Positions 1 through 10,148 of a stretch of 26,073 bases of DNA are shown here, in pieces. Each line of letters opens with the position of its first letter. Position 1 is the first letter of the stretch. The notes beneath the pieces were generated by a model. The model worked only from the letters and a program-made list of their open reading frames with translations. It did not search any database and was not told where the DNA came from. Both the position numbers and the translations under genes were made by a program. The DNA comes from Chara braunii (taxonomy: Eukaryota; Streptophyta; Charophyceae; Charales; Characeae): contig BFEA01000217.1 of the NCBI GenBank assembly GCA_003427395.1, positions 948,914 to 974,986 of the forward strand, read 5' to 3'.

Positions 1-62
1 TCACTCACTCACTCACTCACTCACTCACTCACTCACTCACTCACTCACTCACTCACTCACTC

Positions 63-93
<31 letters not shown>
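1..93. repeat. Compound microsatellite (TCAC)n then (AATC)n
   Basis: Perfect tetranucleotide TCAC repeats run over 1-63, followed by AATC repeats over about 65-93. The array leads directly into AAACCCC and a T-rich stretch. The same order (microsatellite, C-rich spacer, AATC repeats, AT-rich body) is seen at 24094-24230 and, inverted, at 14854-14947. It is therefore probably the head of R1 copy I rather than an unrelated simple repeat. Confidence 0.95.
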
Positions 94-95
<2 letters not shown>

Positions 96-215
96 CCCCT
101 TTTTTGTTTATTTATTTTGAAATTCTGCATCTGCATTTTTTTAAAACACCTCATACCCCTGCAAAACACAGAAATTCATTTCTAAAAAAAATACAGGTCA
201 ACTCAGGGACCATAT
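94..215 (+). repeat. R1 dispersed repeat, copy I, left part (split by element A)
   Basis: This AT-rich sequence aligns by eye with the reverse complement of about 21010-21130 (R1 copy III). Shared runs include CCCCTTTTTT, TTTATTT, GCATC, TTTTTTTAAA and CAACTCAG followed by CGACCAT or GGACCAT. The match continues after the element A insertion at 12615. The two flanks were therefore one repeat copy that A split. Confidence 0.75.
203..215. repeat. Target-site duplication, left copy (element A)
   Basis: The 13-bp string tcagggaccatat occurs here and again at 12615-12627, immediately outside the two terminal pLTRs. Identical flanking direct repeats are the footprint of staggered-cut integration. 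R1 copy III carries the single, unduplicated equivalent of this site. Confidence 0.9.
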
Positions 216-300
216 GGTAGAGAAGGGGTTGGATGATAGATGACCGGGGCAAGGCATTGGTATGGCCCCGTAGGATGGTTGTTCTACTTCACAGTTTTTT

Positions 301-345
301 CCTCCTGATGAGTCTACCGGCGGTGGTAGACGAAACACGTCGAGG
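301..345 (+). ncRNA. Hammerhead ribozyme, type I, minimal stem III (5' pLTR of A)
   Basis: The core CUGAUGA is at 305-311 and GAAA at 332-335. Stem II is a perfect 7 bp (GUCUACC 312-318 with GGUAGAC 325-331) closing a 6-nt loop. Stem III is two pairs, A335-U340 and C336-G339, over a 2-nt loop. Stem I is CCUC (301-304) with GAGG (342-345), and U300-A346 can extend it. Cleavage is predicted after C341. The very short stem III is typical of hammerheads in PLEs and retrozymes, which act as dimers or need tertiary contacts. The second pLTR keeps the whole core. Confidence 0.85.
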
Positions 346-386
346 ATTACCGCGTTTTATTGTTGTGATGATTGTTTTCCATTGGC

Positions 387-394
387 TATATAAA
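387..394 (+). promoter_or_regulatory. TATA box in the 5' pLTR of A
   Basis: TATATAAA lies just downstream of ATTGG (381-385), an inverted CCAAT motif. Both are kept in the 3' pLTR at 12515-12522. A Pol II start some 30 bp downstream would fall near 420-425, upstream of the leader and about 480 bp before ORF1. The assignment rests on motif and position only. Confidence 0.5.
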
Positions 395-481
395 GCATGC
401 GTGACAGATGGTTTTCATGGGCGATCTCTATGCGTCTGTTCTCATGTTGATACTGTCTTGCCGGGCAGTCTTTTCCTTTTC

Positions 482-905
482 GATATTCGTGACAACCACC
501 AGTGAGGTGGTCACGCCTTCGCCTAGTTTTTCATGAGGTATTGCGGAGTTCGGTTCGTACGAAGCCTCTGCCATGGAACGCGTTCTGCTACGATGTGCGT
601 TTCTCTTCTCCGATGGCGATGCTTTGATTATGATTTGGGTTTCTTACGATGACGAGACTGATAGGTTCAGGATCATATTTCGACAGGAGTAGATAGTACC
701 TAACTGTGATAACACTTTTAGCCTGGTAATTGGTACATGGGAGTAGCTGTGATTGTTTTCTTCTACCGTGTCTTTCTGTTACCTCCTACTATTGCGAATA
801 CTTAGGATCTCGGAGAATATCTACTATTGCAATTTTGCTTACTTGAAGGAGCTAGGTGACGCATTTGCCGTTGTTTAGTCTGGATCCGGCTTTCTGTTTC
901 CCACC
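482..905 (+). other. Element A 5' leader, noncoding
   Basis: No credible reading frame occurs between the pLTR and the ORF1 start. A hairpin sits at 489-514, where GTGAC-AA-CCACC pairs with GGTGGTCAC across the loop AGTGA, directly after the pLTR edge. The remainder is T-rich without clear repeats. Several upstream ATGs exist, so cap-dependent scanning to the ATG at 906 would be inefficient unless there is splicing or an internal start. Confidence 0.5.
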
Positions 906-1772
906 ATGAGTTCCAACAAGTGTTTTAATTGTGGAGGGGAAGGGCACTTCGCAAGGGAATGCCCTTCCACTCGTACTAACCCGCCGAATGGCTCCTCAGC
1001 GTCTGCGGCTCCTCGCTTTTGAACACCGAGACGCCAGACTGACGATTCGGAGGAGAAGGAGTTCCTTCGGCAGTTGATCGCCGAGAAGAAGGAGGAGCAG
1101 GCACGAAGAAAGGAGGTTGAAGAAAAGAGGAGGTTTGATGAGATGATCAGGCAGGAGATTGAAAGGAACTCGGAGGCGATGGAAGCAAGGGTGATGTCGA
1201 AAATTGGGAGACATTATTTGGCAGCTAAGGATGAAGCTAGGTGGGAGGAAACGCGTTGCCATATCGATCGCACCCCACGGCCGTCGCAAAGGCAGAGAGT
1301 CGCGGATGACTTTACTGACAAAGATATTGAGGAGATCGAAAATGAGATTGCTAAATTGTATGAGCTTCGGGAGAAGAAAAGGAAAGTGAAACATTCTTGT
1401 ACTACACCGGTGAGGCGATCTTTTAGGCAGCCGGATTTCAACTGCCAAGGGTCGGTAGATAACGAGAGGCCAGGTGGTGAGTCCTCTCGTATGGGCGAGC
1501 TGAGAGGACGAAGTAAGGTTGCTGCGGGTAGTGGCCCTGATGGTATTCTCACTTATATTCTGGCGCAGAGAAGGCTCTTGACTCCGAAAACCAAGGATCA
1601 GCTCAAGGCGATTTGCGCGCAAGAGGGGGTGACCTACACGACGAAAGCGTCAACCATCAAGCGAATCGTGGAGGTTCGTGCAAAGTTGGCATACGAGGGG
1701 TTTGTTTTTACTCCTTCTCCTTCAGTTTCTCCGACATCTGGGGCAGATGGGGAGGATACTCCATTGAACTGA
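906..1772 (+). pseudogene. Element A ORF1: gag-like zinc-knuckle / coiled-coil / SAP-like protein, one internal stop
   Basis: The frame of 288 codons starts at ATG 906 (context CACCATGAG). Codons 6-19 form a perfect CX2CX4HX4C zinc knuckle (CFNCGGEGHFAREC), a single-stranded nucleic-acid binding motif known from gag proteins. A TGA at 1020-1022 interrupts the frame, and the same frame then resumes with a Glu/Lys/Arg-rich segment (codons about 45-105, likely coiled coil). Codons about 226-262 look like a SAP-type helix-loop-helix (TPKTKDQLKAIC followed by a second basic helix). The tail is acidic and ends at TGA 1770-1772. Element B ORF1 has the same order and aligns best over the SAP-like part, which supports real coding ancestry. 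I infer an RNA-packaging or target-binding role. CCHC knuckles are unusual in PLEs. Confidence 0.75.
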
Positions 1773-1820
1773 CTGTCCCGCAGGACTCGTTTCTGGCTAT
1801 GGTCGAATTTGGTGGAATCT

Positions 1821-4564
1821 ATGAACCATAGGAAGGCAGCATGGGAGTTGGGGTACTCACCTCATTTGCGAATTTTGTTGGATACTTGTGTCACGCTGTG
1901 TATGGTAGCTCTATCGCTCCTAGGAGAAATCCTATGGTTGGAGAAGTTCCGATCACTCTTGTCGTCTATGGATTGGGATGCTTGGGGTACTGGTCCAATG
2001 GTTTATTTACTTACCTCGCCATGGTGTAAAGCTCAACACATTGGATGTTCAGTTCGGGGGATTTATGTTCGATGGGGTGAACATATTCGAACGGTGAAAT
2101 GTCGAGGGTTAGGTACTTCCCCTAAGCTCTATAAGTGGCTCCGTATGATTGGGGCTTGGGACTATGTAGCGTTACCTCTCGTGAATGGTATTTTTTCGGT
2201 TGATGCAGCTGAGAAGGTCTTGATAAAGAACTTCTCACCTACTCTCAACCATAGGAGGAGGGTTTTGCCTACGAAGAAATCGCGGCGTGGTGGGAGAATT
2301 AGAAGGAAGGGTAAGTTGCCTGTTGGAACGGCCTGTGGGATTATTAAGTTCCGAACAGTAGGAGGGGAATGGTCAGACAGTCTGCTTCTAATCCTTCGAA
2401 ATGCGTTGATCGCCAATCGTCGGGATCTGGTTATTGAAATCTCAGCAGGGAATCTTTGGGCTGACACGTGGTCAGTAGTACGCCAGTGCTTTGGACTTTC
2501 TTTGGTTGTTGATGGTTCTACCTATTTTCTTAAGGAGCTTAAGAGTCAGCTACAGTATCGGGGGGTTTGGACTGTGACATCTCTAACTTTCACCCCTAGC
2601 AGCAGAGCTCTGTGTAAGAACCAATTAGTCCTCCTCTTGCGTAAACCTTGGACACGTCGTATGCTTAAGTTCAAATCCGTCGTCGCTTTGACCAGATGGT
2701 ACCAAGCTATTCGCACTTTCTCGGGTAAAGCTACTTGATCGTCGCTTCGGGGAATCCTAGCCCGCTCCCTTAAGAACCGGATTGGGATTGATGTTCGACG
2801 CCCAGTTTTGGTACGCATGCCTTTTGACCATCTCCTTTGTTCGTCTCGTGTTCATTCCTTGGTACTTGGGATTTTGGAATCTTCGTCCTTCCCTAAGGCC
2901 GTCCACGTATTGATTGCCAGAAAGGTCCGGTTTGTATGGAGGAAGAATGCTCCGGTCTCTAGTTACATATGGTCTTTTCACAAAGCAGCTAAGTGTGAAG
3001 TAGAAAAGGTGTGTTGTTGTGCCTTGGAACCTACATGGAAATGATCGGGGATTCACATCGTATCTCGTATTGGTGAAATCCTAGGTGTACATGCGCTTCT
3101 TCTTAACTCGAAGAATATTCCTCGAATTCAACCCCGAGACGGGGTTTTGGATTTAGGCAGGCAGTTAGTTTCCATATGCAGTTATCTGCGGTCGTCATGT
3201 CTTCTTACTCGATCTGACTTGTTGCAATGTTGGGAGGCTCAGGGGGATGGCGGATTGAATAATGATCTTGATGCCTTGCGAAACTGGTCTCTCAGGTTTA
3301 GGAATTTGTTTGTGTTCCGTTAGACGGAAACACATCGGATACATTGATCGTTTGTCCGGTGATCTACGATCACTATCTTCGCATGACCTTCAACTGGAAT
3401 TTGGTTTTTTTGCCTGTTCAGACCGATTTGCTTGAGGTGCTCGATACTATATGTTCGGAGTTTGAAGGCGCGCACTTAGATGTTTTGGGGAAATGGGACC
3501 CGGCTGGGCATTTTGGGGATGCGTACGTATTGCCCAAACACAAAGATATTACACGATGGCGGCCGATTTCGCCTACCTGCTGTGATCCAGCTCGAGTGGC
3601 CAGTGCCCAGGTCTCTCGAGCACTTGATTGTTTGTTGTTCTCTCTCCCTGCACACTCCAACTTCAACCTTCGAGCGGTGATGGATTTGGTCCCAGGTTTG
3701 GAGAGGATGGACAGACGTTTTCGGGGGATACCGGGCTACTGTGACTTGATTTCTGCTTCGTTTGACGTCAAAGACATGTTTGTGTCTCTCCCGTATTTGG
3801 AGATTCTACAGGCGGTTGACTGGCTCCTTGCTTTTTTTCACCATAAAGGTTACAAGGGGGTTAATGTGGCTAAGAGAGGTAAGGCCGCTTCTCTTTCATT
3901 TGGGAAGAAACGCGATGAATGTTGGTTTATCTCTCTGAACATGATTCGGGGGATGGTCTCATTCGATCTTCGGTTCACCTTTATCTTTTCTGCTGGAGTC
4001 CTCCTTCGTCAGATTGTAGGTGTACCGATGGGTAAATTCTCCAGTTGCTCATTGGCTTGTATTCTTTGTGCCTTTGTAGAATGGCGGTTCCTGTCTTCTC
4101 TGGGACGAGATCAGAAGTTGGTACAAGGATTTAGAATAGTTGATTATGTGACCATTTTTGTAGTAGTAAGAACGCCCGTTGGCTATGATCGCTCTTTTGC
4201 CATAATTGACAATTTCGCCAGATGTTACGGTTCATCTTTGAGGTTGGTTCGCACCGATGAATCCCAATTTGCCTGGACCTTTGCTGGGGTCACTATCTTC
4301 AAGCATGGGGTATCTTTGCGTACCTTAGTGATACTTAAGAATGCAGGGTCTATTTGGGATACTGGGGATTTGACTTTTGGTTGCTTTCAAGATTATGCCT
4401 CTTACTCTAGTAAGAAGGCTAAGATAGGGGCTATTCTCAGTACTTTACACCGGTTTTTTCGCCTTTCCAGCGATCCGTGGGGTCAGCATGAAGCCCTGCT
4501 GGCTGTCAAACGCGAACTCTTGATGAGAGGGTATCTGAGGAGGTTTATCATGTCAACTTTCTAG
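1821..4564 (+). pseudogene. Element A ORF2: GIY-YIG endonuclease - CxC linker - Penelope-type reverse transcriptase, decayed
   Basis: ORF2 shares ORF1's frame; the first ATG is 1821, 48 bp after the ORF1 stop. The endonuclease lies around 1990-2270: VYL in place of GIY, HIG (2037-2045) for YIG, then R and EH, and a later Glu with FSPTLN, which fits the catalytic Glu and final Asn. The CCHH cysteines and histidines of canonical PLE endonucleases are absent. A CCC tripeptide (3012-3020) matches the CxC linker. RT motifs follow: PLDGN and CPVIY, LPKHKD with RPI, motif A SFDVKDMF (Asp at 3764), motif B GVPMGKFSS, and motif C VDYV at 4139-4150, where B has MDDV, so one catalytic Asp is now Tyr. 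Breaks are TGA 2736-2738, TGA 3042-3044 and a frameshift near 3290-3321. The last frame ends at TAG 4562-4564. Confidence 0.85.
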
Positions 4565-4829
4565 CCATTTGGAGCTAAGTGCGGACCTTCCGTGGCCGAG
4601 GTCATAGCAGCATGTGTGTGATTAGGGGCTTGGCTTCTTTGCCAAGTAGGCCTCACGAGGCCTTGTATACTATCGTTAGGAAAATTTTGGGTTTTCAAAG
4701 GGTATCCTCGGTAGCCTATTAGGTGTTTTTGACACATCCGATGGATGGTGAAGGGGCTGTGTACAGTGTGTGAGGGTCTATGCTTTTGGTTGGCCCGACG
4801 TTAAGGATCCTTTTTTCGTACGATTGGCC
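4565..4829 (+). other. Element A 3' noncoding region, first part
   Basis: The sequence after the RT stop has no coding signal and no match to the pLTRs. It is continuous with 11630-12343 once nested element B and one copy of its duplication are set aside. Nothing else is recognised. Confidence 0.6.
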
Positions 4830-4839
4830 CTTATGGCGG
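4830..4839. repeat. Target-site duplication, left copy (element B)
   Basis: The 10-bp cttatggcgg occurs here and at 11620-11629, just outside the terminal repeats of element B. One further matching C on the left could make it 11 bp. Confidence 0.85.
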
Positions 4840-5699
4840 AGTAGGTTGTTCTCGTTTCGTCACTCCGAATCTGGATTGACGCGTAGGTTACCTACAGTGA
4901 GCCCTCTGGCGTAGGTTTGGAACCTGGGCCTATGGCTTCTGACGAGAGTATGTTGCAGGTAGTGTTTTTAGTGGTTTGCGGGCATTAGGCTGTTCTCGAT
5001 TCGTCGAATTTGGATACGACGGGTAGGATACCTATTGTGAGCCTTGTTTGGCATAGGTTTCGAACCTAGGCCCTTGGCTTCTGACGAGAGCATGCTGTGG
5101 TGAAGCGTTCTTTGGATACCGTATTGGCCGAGGGTCTGCTCGCTGAAGACCCTGTCGGCGTAGGGACCAAAGGGGAACCTGTTTCCGGCTCCCTTTCGGT
5201 GCCTTTCGGTGTGCCCGACCTGGGCCCCTAGTAGACTGTGACTGTCCTTTGTCGTTTTTCCTGTTTGTTGATTTTTTCCCTTTCACCCATGGGTTTTGAA
5301 CCGTTTCCTTTGTTGTTGATAGCATAGACGGTACAAGGGATGACCGGGGGACTTACATAAGCAATGATTGCATAGTTGTTCTTCCCTTTGGGTCCAACGA
5401 CGTGAGGCCCTCGGTTGTTTTCGGAGATGACAGTGGGTTAGCGACAGAGGTGGGAGCGTGGAAAGTTGGGATGTTGACGAGAGTGATGACTAGCGGTTTC
5501 CCCCTGAAGATGAATGTGTGGCGGCGGTCGAAACCGGTCGGGGTGCCATACCCACCGGCTACGAGCAATCCTGTGTAATCTTGTACGGTTTATGTACATT
5601 TTGTATTGTGACTTGACTTGTGTATGCCGATACTTGTGTCAAGCCGACGCTTGTGTCAACGCTTATGCATGAGTACTTTCACACTCTCTATCTGATCAC
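4840..5699 (+). repeat. Element B 5' pseudo-LTR
   Basis: This 860-bp direct repeat of 10765-11619 ends TCTATCTGATCAC. I count about 38 substitutions by hand (roughly 95 to 96 percent identity), mostly C/T and G/A transitions, plus a small deletion near 4874. An imperfect internal duplication of about 140 bp places the module TAGGWTACCTAC ... CTTCTGACGAGAG twice, ending near 4949 and 5092. No TATA box or hammerhead is evident. Confidence 0.85.
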
Positions 5700-6001
5700 T
5701 TGCAGAAGGCCCATGTGAACCCGCTTGGAGATGACGGTTGAGCGAGCGTGAGCATGAAGACGACTGTTCTGGTCCTTGTTCTTGTTCTTGAAGTGTTGGT
5801 TTGATGAAGTACCGACGCGAATTGGAAGGAGTAGGAGTATAACCGAGACAGTAAGCCAGGGTTGGAGTCTTCGTAGTTCTGTAGTGGTGATTAACCGAAA
5901 GAAGGGAGTAGGGAGTTTCGAAGCCCGTGGAGGGTGTAATAGTTGGTCTGAGAAGCTATTCGGGATCCCGCCCAGCTGGGATTTCGTGGTCACAAGACAC
6001 A
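5700..6001 (+). other. Element B 5' leader, noncoding
   Basis: This stretch of about 300 bp lies between the B pLTR and the ORF1 ATG. It begins TTGCAGAAGG and has several short frames but no conserved coding signal. It is unlike the leader of A. Confidence 0.5.
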
Positions 6002-7279
6002 ATGTCGGGAGGAGGCTATCGTGATTACGGGCGCGATAGTAAGCGCGATAGGAATGTTGGCAGGGGACGCAGCGGGGGTTACGACAGTGGTCGAGAGCAT
6101 TCCCGAGACCAGCGCGCAGACTGGCACCAGGAACCGCGTAGATCTTTGTCACAAGATAGGGAATCTTACGCAAGAGAACCCCTGCGTCGAACCCCGCCAG
6201 TGTGCTTTGAATGCGGGCAACCTGGGCATTATCGTAACCAGTGTCCTCGACTGGTTGGGGAAGGTGGTTCACGTTATGGCGGCCAACGACGGGGGAGATC
6301 GACTTCGCCTAGCCAGCATAACCGGGCAGGCGAGAAGCGGTCGTCATCGGAAGATCCAGCCATGAGAAAGCAAATTGAAGAACTCACTACCTCTTTAGCG
6401 GCCATGCAGGAACAGGTGGCAGCCGAGAACGCTCGATGCGAGGAGAAGGAAAAACGCAAGCAGTAGAAAGCTGAGAAGAAAAGGAGGGAGGAGGAGGAGA
6501 AGCAAAGAATTGAGGAAGAAAAACGTGAGGCGGAGCGCAGAAAGAAGAAGAAGGAAATGAAGATTCAGAAGGAAGCGGAGGATAAAGAGAAAATGAGAAA
6601 AGAGATGCTGATGCATATGTCGTTGCATGTCGAAGGACTGGAAGAAAGGCTACAACACAGGCTGGCGAACGTGTTGAAGAACGTAAAGAAGGGGAAAGCT
6701 AAAGTGCAGGAGCCCGAAGATTCTGATGAGTTGTACGCGTCCAATGATTCCGACAGAGGCGAGGTGGAGGCTCTGAGCAATAAGACGGGGAATCTGACGA
6801 TAAAAGAGAAGCGAAAACGAAGCGGTGAGAAGGAGACTGGCGATAGCCCGCCTATGGAGACTCCTAAGAAACGACACGGCAAGCAAGGTGCGGTGGAACC
6901 GGTGCGATTGTCAGAGAGACTCCAGCTGAGTTGCCAACATCCACTCATGAAGCGCTCTCCGAAACGGAAGACGCCATGACGCGGGACACGTACAGGGCGA
7001 AAGATTCCAGCAACGATTGGACCAATTGGAAGACTCAAGTACGTGACCGAGAATCTGCGTGACCTGGCTGACCTCACAGTGGACGAATTGAAACAGATCT
7101 GTAAGACTGAGGATGTGCAATGGGAAGGGAAGAAGATGCAGACCATCCTAGCTATTGCCAATAAAAGGACGCAAGTGGCATACAGATCGCATGACGAAGA
7201 TGATGCGGAGAACGTCGCTGATGACACGAGCACCAATGAAGTTGCCGAGACAGGAGGAGACGTGGAAGAGGAGGTGTGA
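6002..7279 (+). pseudogene. Element B ORF1: gag-like RG-rich / zinc-knuckle / coiled-coil / SAP-like protein, two internal stops
   Basis: The frame of 425 codons starts at ATG 6002 (context CACAATGTC). Codons 1-60 are rich in Arg, Gly, Asp and Ser, as in disordered RNA-binding tails. Codons 68-81 are a CX2CX4HX4C zinc knuckle (CFECGQPGHYRNQC). Codons about 120-220 are an almost uninterrupted Glu/Lys/Arg coiled coil, broken by TAG 6464-6466 in a Gln/Lys context. A basic, nuclear-signal-like stretch precedes a second stop, TGA 6977-6979. Codons about 357-390 are a good SAP-like fold (DLTVDELKQIC then QTILAIANK), followed by an acidic tail and the final TGA at 7277-7279. A has the same order and the same final-stop position, so this is a real element gene. 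It is longer than A's because of the RG-rich leader and larger coiled coil. Confidence 0.8.
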
Positions 7280-7348
7280 TGGGACTGGGAGGTCAAGGAG
7301 TTATGGGCAGTGTGCCGCTGCCTAATTGATTGGAGGAGGGAAAGGTAA

Positions 7349-10148
7349 GGGGACGCACATACCGATAACTTATACCGACTGGTTGTGATTCTGCTAGCAC
7401 TGGCTGATGAGATTCGTTGGTTAAGGAAGTGTGTTGACTCGTCGGTTAGTTTGTATCTGCAATACGGGATCGATGTTTTCCTGGATACATCTTGCTGCAT
7501 TTACGCTCTGTCTTCACCAATCTGTCGTGCACAGTATATCGGACAGACCGGCTGTACCGCCAATATTAGATGGAAGGAACATCTATCAGTTTGTTATCTA
7601 GGGTTGAAGAACAACCACCTGTATAGATGGTGGCGCTCTTTCGAAGCGGAGTCCCACATACTCCTACCACTAGATTGTTGTAAATCCGACGAGCTGATAG
7701 TCCTGGAATAGCTATATATACGGCGTTGGTGCCCCGTTCTCAACACTATTGGGAAGCAACCGTGCGCAAGTAGACGAAAGCGATGCAGACGTCGAAAAGG
7801 GAGCGATGAGAGACGTAGGGAAGCAGTGCACCGGAAGGCCAAGAAGGGTCCGAAGGCATTAACTCCGGTGAAGATACGTACCGAGGAGGATGATGCATGG
7901 AGCGTGAACCTTTTCTCGACGTTCGTGAAGAAGGAGAAGGAAGATGCAAGGAACTTTAAACTTATCTCGCAAGGCGGAGATAGCTGGTGTGGTGGATGGA
8001 AATCCATAAGGAAAGCTTTCGGGAAGTCTATCATTGTAGTGAACGGAACTAGCCAGAGACTATGCGAATGTAAACAGTTTTTGGAGAAGGGTGGTACATG
8101 TGAGGTGAGTCGACTACGGAAGTGGAAGCCGAAGGTAGGTCCAGATAAGCAATTTTTTATTTCGGTATTGCGTAATCCTAGCCGTGTGAATCTGCTGAAA
8201 CGCTGTAGTTTTGATGATTTAGTCAGATTGAACGGATCAGCGAAGGAATTCCAGAGGGCATCGACGACGGCTTACCTGCGGAGGTTGATAAGCCGAACGA
8301 TTAAGGAAGGGTTCGGCTGACATGTTAATGCTAAACTAACTATTCGATTGAAATTCGATGATAGGATATGTATGGTGGAAGTGAGGAAACTTGTTAATGA
8401 TAAGTTACAGGAGATGGAATTACCTGCCTGCTTGAAGATGGCTGCGCGAACTCAAATTCGTATCGTAGGGACTGAGAACCCCTCGGTAGCTGACTCACTG
8501 CACAATCAGCGAGTATTTGCGAGAGTTGAGGTACTGACCTGTATTTGTGTTGGGCTACCCTATCCTAGGATAGGAGATCACATGCAGTTTCGTCTTCAAG
8601 AGATGGAGGATGTCGATCCCCTGTTATGCAACGCTAACAATATTCCGAAGTTACCTCACCCATACCGTGCGCAGTTACTCAGAAAAGAGATTACAGACGG
8701 ACTGTTGGGTTGGAGCAATTGTAGGGTACGGACGATGTCGGTCAGCAAGGAGGAAGCGGATAGGTGTATTGCCACGGATCACATGCAACAGGGAGATGGC
8801 AGGTTTCTGAGCATGAGCAAAGTGATAGATCTGAAGGAAAAACTGAAGGGACTAGTGCTAACCCCCCTGGACCAGAACCCAGGTGAAACGCTGGTCCTAT
8901 GCCCGAAAGTGTACTATGAGGCGATGATTTCCCTGTTCGTAGGAAATCCGGGTTACGTTGTGGTTGATAAGGAGGAGAAGGAGATTATAAAAAAAATTCG
9001 AAGCAGGCCCTGAAGGAAGATGGTGCTCAAGTTCGCGAGATGGGATGGGAAAGGGGTAATAGGCGAAGCCTACGTCTTGCCCAAGCACAAAGACACAAGT
9101 CGGTTCAGACCTATCTGCCCGACGTATGCAGAGCCCACTGTGAAGACCTGCCGCAGCGCCGCTAAAGCTATGAACCATCTATTGTACACGCTGCCAGCTA
9201 AGTGGCACTTCAACCTCAAATCGGTGTCGAAACTGGTACCACGGATCGAGAAGTTTAACAGTAGCATTGATCGGGAAGTCAAGGGGCAGTCAAAACTCGT
9301 CGCGATGTCATATGACATCAAAGACATGTTTAGTAAGTTGCCCCATGATGAGATCCTGACAGCGGTCAACTGGGTAATCAAACTATCATCTGCAACGAGG
9401 TAGGAACATGGTGCGCGTGAATCCACAAGGAAGAGGCAACACTTTTGGGCGGACAACCGACGATGACCACTGGCGTACTATTGATTTGGAACCTTTGCTA
9501 GCCTTCGTGCGTCTAGAGCTGCAACAGACCTTCACCAAGGCAAGTGGGGTCGTGATGAGATAGGTAGTAGGGATCCCGATGGGAAAGAGCACCAGTCCCC
9601 CACTAGCCTGTATCTTGTGTGCTTTTGCGGAATTCCGCTTCCTGAACAGTTTCGGGAACCTTAGGAGATTGGTGTTTGGTTGTCGGTTGATGGATGATGT
9701 CAGCATTGTGATCTTGGATCGTGAGGGAAGAGACGAGCAAGTATCAGAGATTCGTGAGAAATTTGAAATCTGTTACCCAGATAACCTGTTCTTAAAACGG
9801 ACAAATGACGGGTCAGGAGGTTGGGAGTTTTTGGGATTGAAGATAAGGGTAAGCATGCTTGCACCATACATTGGATGCACGCAACTCTCCAAGAACGAAA
9901 AGACGATTTGGGAGGATGGGACGTTGGAGTTCAAAAATGGACAGTCTTTTCACTCTTGGGGTAGTAAAGCACAAAAAAACGTTGTGATTATGAGGTGCCT
10001 CCATAGGATTGACAAAAACACCAATATCCAGTCTGGCATTCCTTTGAAGGTGCTCACTCTGATGAGGGAACTGCGGATAAAAAGCTTCCCAAAACAATTT
10101 CTCGAACGAGTCATAAAGCGTTTTGCTAAAGGCCGGGATGCGATCTAG
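7349..10148 (+). pseudogene. Element B ORF2: GIY-YIG endonuclease - CxC linker - reverse transcriptase, decayed
   Basis: The frame is open after TAA 7346-7348; no in-frame ATG is obvious before the endonuclease, so the start is unknown. The GIY-YIG domain reads CIYALSSPICRAQYIGQTG with YIG at 7535-7543, then RWKEH, and a Glu near 7690. TAG 7709-7711 falls just before the closing PVLN. The linker has CIC (8540-8548) with GLPYPRIGD. RT motifs are TPLDQN and CPKVYY, LPKHKD with RPI, motif A SYDIKDMF (Asp at 9314), motif B GIPMGKSTS, motif C LMDDVS (DD at 9693-9698) and WEFLG. Breaks are TAG 7709, TGA 8318, TGA 9011, TAG 9401 with a frameshift at about 9404, and TAG 9561. The final stop is TAG 10146-10148. 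The RT core is better preserved than in A. Confidence 0.85.

Larger units (their letters stand above)
216..481 (+). repeat. Element A 5' pseudo-LTR
   Basis: This is a direct repeat of 12344-12614, starting GGTAGAGAAGGGG and ending in a CTTTTCC-type pyrimidine tract. My hand alignment gives about 8 substitutions and one or two small indels, roughly 97 percent identity. It holds a hammerhead ribozyme (301-345) and a TATA box (387-394). A self-complementary pair GGGGC/GCCCC lies around 245-269. PLE pLTRs usually arise from head-to-tail insertion of partial copies, which fits a ribozyme in each end. Confidence 0.85.

Noticed and set aside
233-505. 90-codon frame in the 5' pLTR as a gene
   Set aside because: It spans the hammerhead and TATA box, and in the 3' pLTR the frame ends earlier because of an indel. 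It shows no domain.
5040-5100. tRNA gene on the minus strand of B's pLTR
   Set aside because: Only a T-arm-like string is present; no acceptor stem, D arm or proper anticodon loop.
4925-5110. CTGACGAG motifs in B's pLTR as hammerhead cores
   Set aside because: CUGANGA is matched, but there is no GAAA after a stem; the nearest is GAAG, and no stem I or III partner exists.
7340-7352. Splice donor (AAAGGTAAGG) between ORF1 and ORF2 of B
   Set aside because: No counterpart in A and no acceptor that would join the frames better; left as coincidence.
7402-7440. CTGATGAG inside ORF2 of element B as a hammerhead core
   Set aside because: No GAAA follows at a usable distance, no stem II forms, and it lies in the coding sequence of the endonuclease region.
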